NCBI GenBank assembly: GCA_018004935.1
Contig: JAGNBF010000060.1
Span: 1 to 44,109 of the forward strand
Length of the DNA: 44,109 nt
Direction: 5' to 3'
From: Chloroflexota bacterium
GTDB taxonomy: Bacteria > Chloroflexota > Anaerolineae > Promineifilales > Promineifilaceae
How positions within the stretch are numbered: the stretch's first letter is position 1; every line of letters starts with the position of its first letter. Below the pieces are notes generated by a model. That model ran no database searches and had not been told where the DNA came from. It was given only the letters and a program-made list of their open reading frames with translations. Both the position numbers and the translations under genes were made by a program. Below, piece by piece: positions 1 through 7,138 of this stretch.

Positions 1-290
1 AAATCGCCCGGTGGACGATTTACCAAATCGTCCTACAAATTTTCATCCCTCTTGGTGCGCCGTAGGCCCATGGGGAACTCCTACGAAAATGTAGGGCGAT
101 TTGGCAAATCGCCCGGTGGACGATTTAAAAAATTGTCCTACAGGTTTTCATCCCTCTTGGTGCGGCCGCAGGCCCATGAGGAACTCCTGCGAAAATGTAG
201 GGCGATTTGGCAAATCGCCCGGTGGACGATTTAAAAAATCGTCCTACAGATTTTCATCCATCTTGGTGCGGCCGCAGGCCCAGGTGTAAC
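1..290. repeat. About 2.7 tandem copies of a 105-bp unit with nested hairpins
   Basis: The stretch holds no credible gene. A unit of 105-106 bp repeats, with the marker tttcatccct at 41, 146 and (as tttcatcca) 252. Each unit carries two adjacent small hairpins, gggcgattt...aaatcgccc and ggacgattt...aaatcgtcc, plus a spacer with the word aactcctgcg. Copies 2 and 3 contain GCGGCCGC (162, 268); copy 1 has gcgccgta at the same place. The short reading frames here are shadows of the repeat. A related unit lies at 12822-12922. Confidence 0.85.
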
Positions 291-296
291 TCTTGT

Positions 297-674
297 TTAA
301 CTGAGCGGCTTGCAGGTGGGACATGAACAGGGCACTGCCGCAAGCATAGGGGAAACGAATAAAGGTATTTCTGTTCTGGTCTGGGCCTGGGCGAAGGCCA
401 GCGTTTGCTCCAGGAGTGTGACCAGATTGGAATTCGCCAGGCGATAGAAGACAAACAAACCATCCTTGCGTTCGGCTAATAAACCGGCTTCTTTCAGCAC
501 ACTCACTTGCTGAGAGATGTACGCCTGCCGCTTGTGCAAAATGGCTTCCAGGTGGCAGACACATGCTTCTCCCTGTCGCAGAATGGTCAGAATTTGTAAC
601 CGCACCGGATGGGCCAAAGCCTTGAAATAGTCGGCTTGTTGGGCAAACGGGTCGGGCGGGGTGTTTGTATTCAT
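297..674 (-). CDS. ArsR/SmtB-family metal-responsive transcriptional repressor
   Basis: This 125-residue protein has the length and layout of ArsR/SmtB winged-helix repressors. The N-terminal helix FKALAHPVRLQIL is the family hallmark (about residues 18-30). ACVCHLEAIL (about 37-46) matches the ELCVCDL-type metal-sensing helix, with two cysteines. The recognition helix QAYISQQVSVLKEAGLL is followed by the wing RKDGLFVFYRL. The C terminus carries another cysteine cluster, CSCPTC, which may extend the metal site. By family behaviour it binds DNA when metal-free and releases it on binding As, Cd, Zn or Cu-like ions; the actual metal cannot be read from sequence. It lies beside copper and cytochrome genes on the same strand. 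An inverted repeat overlapping its start codon suggests autoregulation. The family call is firm. Confidence 0.9.
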   Translation of the reverse strand: MNTNTPPDPFAQQADYFKALAHPVRLQILTILRQGEACVCHLEAILHKRQAYISQQVSVLKEAGLLAERKDGLFVFYRLANSNLVTLLEQTLAFAQAQTRTEIPLFVSPMLAAVPCSCPTCKPLS

Positions 675-685
675 ATTTTTGAATA
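668..685 (-). promoter_or_regulatory. Inverted repeat over the ArsR start codon, possible operator
   Basis: TATTCA (668-673) and TGAATA (680-685) form a perfect 6-bp inverted repeat separated by TATTTT. It spans the ATG of the ArsR-type gene at 672-674. AT-rich TGAATA-like half-sites are usual for ArsR/SmtB operators, so autoregulation is a reasonable inference. The half-sites are short and chance is possible. Confidence 0.35.
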
Positions 686-1039
686 TAGTCTTGTTCGCGG
701 CCGCGAGTTAGTGACACCCATCATCATTCAGGATGACAATTGTCATAAAGAAAGGGGGTGGCCTCGGATATACCCGACGCGGCGATAAGTGTTTAGTTAT
801 CCCGCCCGGCGGTCAAACCGCCGGGCTAAACATACAAAGTCCTGCGGGCTAAAGATTGTGCCCGTTGCCAGTATCGCCTCACTAAACCCGTCGTTGGCGT
901 AACTAAAAAGCTCTCGTTTTGCACGAGAGCTTTTTCATGTGTTTGAGTTGTCACCCAGTGCGGGTTCCATGTTCAGTCGCGGCCGCGATCTTTATGTAAC
1001 ACGGTCATATCGCATTTGCCCCTCAAATCCACAACATGG
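675..1039. other. Gene-free stretch with GC hairpin, terminator and two palindromes
   Basis: No gene was found here. The stretch holds GCGGCCGC at 697 and 979 and a perfect 10-bp hairpin, gcccggcggt-caa-accgccgggc, at 804-826 with partly complementary gtttag/ctaaac flanks. A strong terminator follows at 905-935. The GC hairpin resembles common dispersed elements and no function is claimed. Confidence 0.7.
905..935. terminator. Rho-independent terminator, bidirectional
   Basis: The sequence aaaaagctctcg (905-916), loop ttttgca, cgagagcttttt (924-935) forms a perfect 12-bp stem with A and T runs on both sides. It lies just past the stop codon of the minus-strand heme lipoprotein gene (ending at 1040) and upstream of the ArsR gene, so it probably ends the cytochrome bc transcript. 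Confidence 0.9.
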
Positions 1040-2026
1040 TTAGTCCCATTCCAGGGTTATGACATCGGGAGCATTGGTGTGATCCAGACCACCGCCGTCG
1101 TCCATAAGAGACACACCAAAGGGCACAGGTCGGGGGGGAACAAAAACTACATCGTCATCATGCCCCGTATCTAAGGCCCGCATCATCACCACAACCCAGC
1201 GCCCGTTTTCCCAAAAGCCGATGGCCGAGATGTCCCCCCGCGAACCAACCATAGGGGCAACAATGTAACCCGGTATAACGGTGCCCGGCTCTAACGAACT
1301 GGTGGAAATCGGTACTTCTTCACCTGCAAAGATAAAAAGGGCTTCTAAATCTGCGCCGTGCATCCACAAAGGCCCCGTTCCCTCTTCGTTGATGTTTTGG
1401 ACTTCACCCCCACTCTCCTTGTCATCACCATGATGGGCACTTTCCACATCGGTGGGGTCTGTCTGGGGGCCCATCCATTTATCATCGGCCTGATCATAAG
1501 GATGGGTACGGGCAGATTTCCAATGCCATTGATCGAGGTGCAGGGCTTCCCCCTCTGTGCCCATGTACCAGGTGGCCTCATCGTCGGCCTGGTTGTGGCA
1601 GGCCGAAGCACAGCCCTTGCTGGCAAATTCGGCGTTGTTATCCATGGGAAACATGAACATGAGGCGGTCTTCGTTACCGCTCTTGACAAACTGGGTGCCA
1701 TCCCAGGTCCAGGCATTCTTCATCAGGCTTTCGGTGGCGTCCGCCCACTCAGCCCGAATCACGATGTACTGATCGTCATAGACGGCTTGTAGGGTAAGGT
1801 CGGGGCCATTTTCTTCTTCTTCTGATTGCCCTACGGTAGATACGGTAAGGCGAGGGGCTGAGGACCAGAAGGTCGCGGCCGCGTCAAGTTCCGCCTCATC
1901 AATAGGGATTGCCGTCAGGGTATTGGGTTTACTGGCTTCAGCGGTTTCGGTCTTTGGTTGGCAAGCAACATTTAGCAAAAGCAAGGAAAACAGCAAAATG
2001 ATTAAACCGAGGGACAACTTTTTCAT
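1040..2026 (-). CDS. Heme-binding lipoprotein, ethylbenzene dehydrogenase-like (EB_dh) domain
   Basis: The 328-residue product starts with a lipoprotein signal (MKKLSLGLIILLFSLLLLNVACQ, Cys about 22), so it is probably anchored to the outside of the membrane. The rest resembles the heme b/c-binding EB_dh domain found in gamma subunits of ethylbenzene and DMSO dehydrogenases and in related cytochromes. Support comes from AEWADATES, LMFMFPMDN, and GCASACHNQ (about 137-145). CASACH is a CX3CH variant of the c-heme motif rather than the usual CXXCH. The gene lies 42 bp after cytochrome b, behind the Shine-Dalgarno AAGGAG (about 2035-2040), so it probably carries electrons for this small bc complex. 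GCGGCCGC at 1875 encodes DAAAT. The family call is moderately firm; the partner redox protein is inferred. Confidence 0.7.
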   Translation of the reverse strand: MKKLSLGLIILLFSLLLLNVACQPKTETAEASKPNTLTAIPIDEAELDAAATFWSSAPRLTVSTVGQSEEEENGPDLTLQAVYDDQYIVIRAEWADATESLMKNAWTWDGTQFVKSGNEDRLMFMFPMDNNAEFASKGCASACHNQADDEATWYMGTEGEALHLDQWHWKSARTHPYDQADDKWMGPQTDPTDVESAHHGDDKESGGEVQNINEEGTGPLWMHGADLEALFIFAGEEVPISTSSLEPGTVIPGYIVAPMVGSRGDISAIGFWENGRWVVVMMRALDTGHDDDVVFVPPRPVPFGVSLMDDGGGLDHTNAPDVITLEWD

Positions 2027-2068
2027 GTTCGTTTCTCCTTATCGGACATATCAGATTAATCATTGACC

Positions 2069-3199
2069 CTAAACTGGGGCAGGCAGGGCCGTAAGCGTCA
2101 GGATGATGATGGCGAGAATGTAGATGAGGGCAATGATCATGGCTATTGGTCTGCGCCAGGGGCGACGCTCTTCACTTCTATCCACAAAGGGGAGTAAAAA
2201 GAGTGAGCCGATGACGAGTCCGGGCACAACCTGAGTGGCAATCAGTTCCCAGCGTCCCGGAACCAGGTTGAGAAGTTGGAAGAGGGAAAGGAAGTACCAT
2301 TCAGGGCGCGGGGTGTAGCTGGTGCTGGTGGGATCGGCCATAAACTCCAGGGGCGCACGTTGGTTCCAGCTCAGATAAATCAGGACTGTCAGTAGCAGAA
2401 GACCACTCAGGACGTGAATCAGAACCCGGTTGGGGAAAAAGGGTACAAACTGACGGGCACGGCGATTACCCCGTGGAGTGAGGGCCGCGGCCGCGCCGTG
2501 ACGCAGTTGTGACAGGTGCAACCCCATAATAGCCAGCAAACTCATGGGCATTAACAGTGTATGTACAACAAAAAAGCGCGTCAGGGATGTCTGGCCTAAC
2601 ACGGTTCCGCCCCGCATGAGCCGCATGAGCCATTCGCCTACGATGGGGGTCGAACCGGCAATCTCTGTACCCACGACGGTGGCCCAATACCCTTTTTGAT
2701 CCCAGGGCAATAACGCCCCTGTAAAGGCAAAACCTACGGTTATTAACAGGAGCAGGACACCCGATAACCAGGTGATTTCGTGCGGTTTTTTATAGGCTCC
2801 GGCCAAAAAGGTACGCACCAGATGCAGGAACAGAAAAATAAAAATGGCACTGGCGTTGTAGACATGAATGCCCCGGATGAGCCAGCCTAGCGGGAGTTGG
2901 TAGGTGATGTAATCCACACTGGCGTAGGCACTGTCCAGGCTGGGGGCGTAGTAGAAAAGCATCAAGATGCCACTGATGATCTGGAGCATAAAGCTGGTAA
3001 ACGTGAGACCCCCCAGGGTGTAGAGGATGTTTTTCTGCACTTGTTGGCTGACCGGGTACGTGAGTAGGGCATTGACTGGTTTAACCAGGGGTAGACGCTC
3101 ATCCACCCACGCGGCCGCGTGACTGAGCAGTTGGTCCCGTTGCAGGCGAGTGCGGCGCTGATTCACCGGCTTGGTAACAGTTTCGTCAATCGTTGTCAT
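2069..3199 (-). CDS. Cytochrome b of a bc-type quinol oxidoreductase complex
   Basis: The 376-residue multispan protein has the cytochrome b hallmarks. IRGIHVYNASAIFIFLFLHLVR supplies one pair of heme histidines 14 residues apart. VVHTLLMPMSLLAIMGLHL supplies the other pair. GALLPWDQKGYWA is the helix C/cd segment and PEWYFL (about 300-305) is the quinol-oxidation PEWY signature. About eight hydrophobic spans follow the cytosolic N terminus, so it covers both b6-like and subunit IV-like halves in one chain. Shine-Dalgarno AGGAGG precedes the ATG. The Rieske gene lies upstream and the heme lipoprotein downstream, giving the order Rieske - cyt b - heme carrier. GCGGCCGC at 2487 and 3111 encode Ala triplets. 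Confidence 0.95.
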   Translation of the reverse strand: MTTIDETVTKPVNQRRTRLQRDQLLSHAAAWVDERLPLVKPVNALLTYPVSQQVQKNILYTLGGLTFTSFMLQIISGILMLFYYAPSLDSAYASVDYITYQLPLGWLIRGIHVYNASAIFIFLFLHLVRTFLAGAYKKPHEITWLSGVLLLLITVGFAFTGALLPWDQKGYWATVVGTEIAGSTPIVGEWLMRLMRGGTVLGQTSLTRFFVVHTLLMPMSLLAIMGLHLSQLRHGAAAALTPRGNRRARQFVPFFPNRVLIHVLSGLLLLTVLIYLSWNQRAPLEFMADPTSTSYTPRPEWYFLSLFQLLNLVPGRWELIATQVVPGLVIGSLFLLPFVDRSEERRPWRRPIAMIIALIYILAIIILTLTALPAPV

Positions 3200-3247
3200 G
3201 AATCCCTCCTAAAGATGCTTGTCAGTCATTAGCCAGTCAGCCAAAGA

Positions 3248-3298
3248 TGTAGGGCAATTTGGTAAATTGCCCCGGACGATTTACCAAATCGTCCGACA
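3248..3298. repeat. Double-hairpin REP-like element
   Basis: Between the Rieske and cytochrome b genes lies tgtagggcaatttggtaaattgcccc followed by ggacgatttaccaaatcgtccgaca. These are two adjacent hairpins of the same family as those at 1-290, 4319, 12866 and 33146. It sits inside the putative bc operon and could modulate its mRNA. Confidence 0.8.
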
Positions 3299-3308
3299 AA
3301 TTTTCATG

Positions 3309-3824
3309 CTAGATGAGGGCCTGCAATGTGTCGTTTTCGGTGCGGGTGGTTAATCGGCGCAGGGGTTTGGTAGGTGCGCCGCTGATCACTTCCCCGGCAC
3401 GGGTAAAAAGTCCTTCATGGCAGGGGCAGGCGAAATGATTGCTCTCTTGTTGCCAACGAACCAGACACCCCAAATGGGTACAGGTGGCATCTAACACGGT
3501 GTACTCGATACCATCATCGCTGTAGGCATACAGAATGCCGGTTCGTTGCACCGTGCGCCAGGCATCCTGGCTGTTATAGTTGATGAGGATTTTGTGGACG
3601 GCCCCGGCGGGTAATGTCTGAAGCTGGCCCAGGTTTACCCATTGACCCTCGGCACTTTCCAGGGAGTCTCCTACCAGGAAACGTGTAGCCGAACCACCGA
3701 TGATCAACGCGGCCGCGCCGGTTGTTGTTAGCACCCCGGCCTTCAGAAACTGGCGACGGCTCATCGCCCCTTCGTCCCATGTTCCCTTTTCAGGGTTTAT
3801 TTCCGGCAACTGCTCGCTGGGCAT
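3309..3824 (-). CDS. Rieske 2Fe-2S protein of the bc-type complex
   Basis: The 171-residue protein has a Tat-type export signal, SRRQFLKAG (about 22-30), followed by a hydrophobic anchor (TTTGAAALIIGGSAT). The two cluster-binding boxes are CTHLGC (about 115-120) and CPCHEGLF (about 133-140), with the two Cys and two His needed for a Rieske centre. The domain ends with the usual PLRRL strand. In bc complexes this protein takes electrons from quinol at the cytochrome b Qo site. The start at 3824 is backed by the Shine-Dalgarno GGAGGAG just upstream. GCGGCCGC at 3709 encodes the GAAAL of the anchor. It is the first gene of the cluster. Confidence 0.95.
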   Translation of the reverse strand: MPSEQLPEINPEKGTWDEGAMSRRQFLKAGVLTTTGAAALIIGGSATRFLVGDSLESAEGQWVNLGQLQTLPAGAVHKILINYNSQDAWRTVQRTGILYAYSDDGIEYTVLDATCTHLGCLVRWQQESNHFACPCHEGLFTRAGEVISGAPTKPLRRLTTRTENDTLQALI

Positions 3825-4388
3825 ACGAATCTCCTCCTGCTATCCTGAAAAGGTAAGCGTTGAGTGAGCCGACCGTTGTTTGAACCATCGGGCTAAACGT
3901 ATCAGGCTCCCGGCCTTGGTAATCACAACCTGACCTGTTTTATGGTCGGGCGGTCTGTACCGGGGGTGCTTTTGCCCGGCGCGGCCGCGTGAGCTGTTTC
4001 ACACTGCAAAATTGGGTATAGGGATGGGCACAAATGCACGACAAGGAGATGAGAGTAAGGGGACTGGTTTCCCTCAGTTCTCAGGGTGTATCTATACATC
4101 CTCGCTGGAGAAACCGGGTTTTTGCTTAGGCCAACTCATGCTTTACAAGAGAAAAACCCGGTTTCTGACATGTATAGTACCTCAGGGTTTTCATGCTGTT
4201 GATTGTAATAAAAGGGGCATAATCCGGCGTCATCCCGTTTGGGTGATATGGAAAAGAGAAAGGGGTGATTTTTTACAGTTAGGTGTGGGGCAAAAGTCGG
4301 CAAACGATGCTTGACTTGTTGTAGGGCGATTTTGTAAATCGCCCACTGGACGATTTACAAAATCGTCCTACAGATTCGTAAAACTTAT
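3825..4388. other. Gene-free stretch with long inverted repeat
   Basis: This 560-bp gap upstream of the Rieske gene holds GCGGCCGC at 3981. It also has a 15-bp perfect inverted repeat, agaaaccgggttttt (4109-4123) and aaaaacccggtttct (4152-4166), with a 28-bp loop, and a REP-like element at 4319-4373. A 100-codon plus-strand frame over it is just a read-through of these repeats and has no family likeness. Confidence 0.6.
4319..4373. repeat. Double-hairpin REP-like element
   Basis: tgtagggcgattttgtaaatcgccc plus ggacgatttacaaaatcgtcctaca form two adjacent hairpins. The element sits immediately past the stop of the response regulator gene, where it could act as a 3-prime mRNA stabiliser or weak terminator. 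Confidence 0.8.
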
Positions 4389-5030
4389 CTACATTTGCAA
4401 TAGACCCCGACGTAAGGCGTAAGAAACCAAATCGGAGCGTTCGGTGAGGTTTAGTTTTTGGTAAATGTGGTTGCGATGGGTTTTGATGGTGTTTATGCTC
4501 AAGGTCAGATGGTGGGCAATTACCCGGTTGGACATGCCCTGAGCAATCAACATGAGGATTTCCCGTTCTTTGGGGGTCAACGGATCATCATCCAGGCGTT
4601 TGAGGGGGCGGCTGAGATAATCACGCACCAGAGAACCGGCGAGTTTAGGGGGCAAATAGACACCCCCCTGATAGACGGCCCGAATCGCCCCCAGTAGTTC
4701 GTCGCTACGAGCACCTTTAAGGACATAACCAGCGGCCCCAACCCGTAATGATTCAAAGAAAAAGGCCTCTTCTTCGTGCATGGTGAGGATCAGTACATTG
4801 ACGCCGGGTAGTTCGGCCATGATCTGGGCCGTCACTTCCAGACCGGAGAGATCGGGCATACTGATGTCCAGTAGAGCCACATTGGGGCGTTGTTGTCGGA
4901 TTAGCGTTAAGGCTTCGCGGCCGCTACCCGCCTGGCCGACAACACACAGGTCTGGCTCATCAGCCAACAAACCCAACAGACCTTCGCGCACGAGGGTATG
5001 GTCATCGGCCACAATCAAACGAATCGTCAT
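4389..5030 (-). CDS. NarL/FixJ-family response regulator
   Basis: The protein has an N-terminal receiver and a C-terminal LuxR-type helix-turn-helix. The receiver shows the acidic pair ADDH, the phospho-acceptor in LLDISMPDLSG, the switch Thr in ILTMH and the Lys in VLKGA. The HTH has LTPKEREILMLIAQGMSNRVIA followed by LSINTIKTHRNHIYQKL. I place the start at ATG 5030 (MTIRLIVADD); an upstream ATG at 5057 would overlap the kinase gene and adds nine residues that do not fit the receiver fold. The gene directly follows its kinase (stop 5047) in one transcript, so the two form a cognate pair. GCGGCCGC at 4917 gives SGREAL. Target genes are unknown; the neighbouring bc or copper genes are plausible. 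Confidence 0.92.
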   Translation of the reverse strand: MTIRLIVADDHTLVREGLLGLLADEPDLCVVGQAGSGREALTLIRQQRPNVALLDISMPDLSGLEVTAQIMAELPGVNVLILTMHEEEAFFFESLRVGAAGYVLKGARSDELLGAIRAVYQGGVYLPPKLAGSLVRDYLSRPLKRLDDDPLTPKEREILMLIAQGMSNRVIAHHLTLSINTIKTHRNHIYQKLNLTERSDLVSYALRRGLLQM

Positions 5031-5046
5031 GAGGAATTCCTTTGGC

Positions 5047-6891
5047 TTATTTGCCATTCAGGTGCATGACCGGCAAGGGGACGCTCACCCGGATGATTGT
5101 GCCCTGGCCGGGGGTACTGTCTATCTGCATCTGCCCCCCCATCAGCAAGGCCCGCTCACGCATACCGGCCAGACCTAGCCCCTGCCGCGCACTCACGAGA
5201 GGTTTTATCTGATTCCAGCCTGAGCCATTATCTGTCAGGGTCATGGTGATCAGGCCGTTGTTTTGTGCCAGTTGAATGGCGAGGTGAGTGGCCTGGCTGT
5301 GACGGGCAACATTATTCATGGCTTCCTGGGCAATACGGAAAAGGGTTGTCTCCATTTCTCCCGGCCAACGCCTGGAGGGGGGTACGGCTTCTATGTCCAC
5401 GGTTATGCCCAGGGGGCGCAAGGTATGATCACTAATCCAACGCAGGGCTGAGAGAAGGCCTAATTCATCCAGGATGCCGGGGCGCATGGCGGCAATAATG
5501 CGGTGGAGATCATCCATGGCCTGTTCTAACAGGGTACGCATTTGTTCCAGCCGTTGCTGACTCTCCGCGGCCGCGGGCGTAAGCGTTTTCGCCAGCCGTT
5601 CCATGCCCAATTCCAGGGCGGTGAGCGTCTGACCGATGGCATCGTGCAATTCCCGTGCCAGCCGTGCCCGCTCTTCTTCCTGAGCCGTGATCACCTGACG
5701 CAATAAATGCTGGGTCAGGGCTTGTTGCTGGCGCAAATCTTCTGTTTGCCCCTCAACCCGGCTCTCCAATGTTTCATTCCAATCGGCCAGAGCGTTGATA
5801 TGGGTCAGCAATTGCGTTCGCATATGATCCAGGGCCGTAGCCATCGTGCCGATTTCACCTGTTTGGGCCACACCCAATGGAGTTTGGAGTTCACCGGCGG
5901 CAATCTGTTGCGCGGCCGCGGTCAAATCTTGTACCGGGCGTAACAGGCGGCGCGTACCAAAGAGCGTCACAGTCCACACCCCCAACAAGGCCACGATGCT
6001 TAACAAGGCCAACCCCAGGCGTAAGCGGCGGATACCGCCATAGGTTTCGTCTACGTCACCGCCGACGGCCACCGCCCAGGGAGCCAACTGGAGAGGGGCG
6101 AAGGCCATGACATGCAATTCGCCGATTGTTTCGCCGGGTATGGCAATTTCTACCGGTACGGTTTCGACAACGGGTTGTCCCTGGGCCATCGCCCGGCGGT
6201 AGAAGGTGGCATGTTCGGCCGGTTGCATGAAGGGCAGGGGAAAGGTTGAAGCCAGGGTTAACCCAGCCTGGTTGACGAGGGTGGCATGACCGGTGATGCC
6301 TAACGCGGCCGCTTGTTTTAAGGGCATCATCATGGCCTGACTCTGTAACCGCACCAGGCTGACCACAATCCCGGCCAACTGATCGTTATCGTACAAGGGG
6401 ACGAGAATGGCCGCGGCCGCCTGATCCGGCAAAGGGGCGGTGACAACCATCTCTTGGGATTGGACCTGGTTGATATAAGGGTGGAGAAAGGTGATGGTTT
6501 CGGGCGACATGGGGGGAGAAGCGTAGGCAAGGATGACGCGGCCGCTGAGATCAAGACATGTGATACCCGGAGACAATACGCCCATCGGATTGTCGGCCAG
6601 ATGCAGGGTATCAACGACGGTCAGGAGATCAGGCCGGTAGGCGGTCTCCTGGATTAACTGATAATCCCGGTTGATGTCGGCAACGGCTTCACGCAACAAC
6701 CCATCAATTTGATTGGCGGCCATTTGGGCAATAATCAGCCGCTCTTGCTTCAGGCGTTCTCGCTCGTCGTGGAGTGCCTGCTCCCCCAGAACAGCAAAAG
6801 CGACAAACAGGGCGACAAACCCCAGGCTGATAGCCAGGGCCATACGCGGCCAAAGACCTAGATGAGACACGCGCCACTGAAAATGGGACAT
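5047..6891 (-). CDS. Membrane sensor histidine kinase, HisKA_3 (NarX/DesK-like) type
   Basis: This 614-residue kinase has a TM helix at about 16-35 and an extracytoplasmic sensor of about 250 residues. A second TM follows at about 290-310 (LALLSIVALLGVWTVTLFG), then a HAMP segment and a coiled coil (ESRVEGQTEDLRQQQ). The dimerisation/phosphorylation helix is ARLARELHDAIGQTLTALEL (His about 413). The ATPase domain shows FRIAQEAMNNVARHSQA (N box), TDNGSGW (G1) and GLGLAGMRERA (G2). It is a full paralogue of the kinase at 24141-26039. Six GCGGCCGC sites lie in it, mostly at places where the paralogue has other residues. The ligand is unknown. It is transcribed with the downstream regulator. Confidence 0.93.
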   Translation of the reverse strand: MSHFQWRVSHLGLWPRMALAISLGFVALFVAFAVLGEQALHDERERLKQERLIIAQMAANQIDGLLREAVADINRDYQLIQETAYRPDLLTVVDTLHLADNPMGVLSPGITCLDLSGRVILAYASPPMSPETITFLHPYINQVQSQEMVVTAPLPDQAAAAILVPLYDNDQLAGIVVSLVRLQSQAMMMPLKQAAALGITGHATLVNQAGLTLASTFPLPFMQPAEHATFYRRAMAQGQPVVETVPVEIAIPGETIGELHVMAFAPLQLAPWAVAVGGDVDETYGGIRRLRLGLALLSIVALLGVWTVTLFGTRRLLRPVQDLTAAAQQIAAGELQTPLGVAQTGEIGTMATALDHMRTQLLTHINALADWNETLESRVEGQTEDLRQQQALTQHLLRQVITAQEEERARLARELHDAIGQTLTALELGMERLAKTLTPAAAESQQRLEQMRTLLEQAMDDLHRIIAAMRPGILDELGLLSALRWISDHTLRPLGITVDIEAVPPSRRWPGEMETTLFRIAQEAMNNVARHSQATHLAIQLAQNNGLITMTLTDNGSGWNQIKPLVSARQGLGLAGMRERALLMGGQMQIDSTPGQGTIIRVSVPLPVMHLNGK

Positions 6892-6940
6892 AAGGCAGTT
6901 CTGTTCGTGGCGGAGTTGTCCCCAAACAACTCCTCGGTTT

Positions 6941-6974
6941 AGACCTGACAGGTTTCCGAAAACCTGTCAGGTCT
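6941..6974. repeat. Perfect 15-bp hairpin, dispersed family, copy 1
   Basis: agacctgacaggttt-ccga-aaacctgtcaggtct forms a perfect 15-bp stem with a 4-nt loop. The same arms recur at 12165-12198 and 32376-32409, with shared flanks (agttccg and aaatcggg). A short separate hairpin, ggagttgt...acaactcc, lies at 6912-6933. Downstream T-rich sequence could make it a terminator for the VWA gene transcript. Confidence 0.85.
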
Positions 6975-6994
6975 TGGCGGAACTTAATCTTTTT

Positions 6995-7106
6995 GGGTCT
7001 TTGGGAATTCAGGGGGGTTGACACCAGATGTACGGGCTGGCCTTGTGCCTGCCCTGTGTGGGGCAACCACAAGGGTTGCCCGTACCCCACGAAATCCTGA
7101 AGACCC
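6995..7106 (-). repeat. MITE-like 110-bp dispersed element, copy A (inverted)
   Basis: The element is bounded by imperfect 22-bp inverted ends: gggtctttgggaattcaggg on the left and the complement of gggtcttcaggatttcgtgg on the right. An internal hairpin lies around gggcaacc...ggttgccc. Other copies occur at 11454-11563, 28248-28358 and 38305-38403. It has no coding capacity. The name is descriptive; no transposase for it was seen. Confidence 0.75.
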
Positions 7107-7138
7107 ACCTTTTTCCGACCCTTTTTGCCCGACAATGA

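Noticed and set aside
1-290. CRISPR array or small genes in the first 300 bp
   Set aside because: The repeated unit is the whole 105 bp with no variable spacers, and the short frames only translate the repeat.
4012-4314. 100-codon plus-strand frame upstream of the Rieske gene
   Set aside because: It reads through an inverted repeat (EKPGF...KTRFL) and non-coding sequence, and has no family likeness or clear ribosome site.
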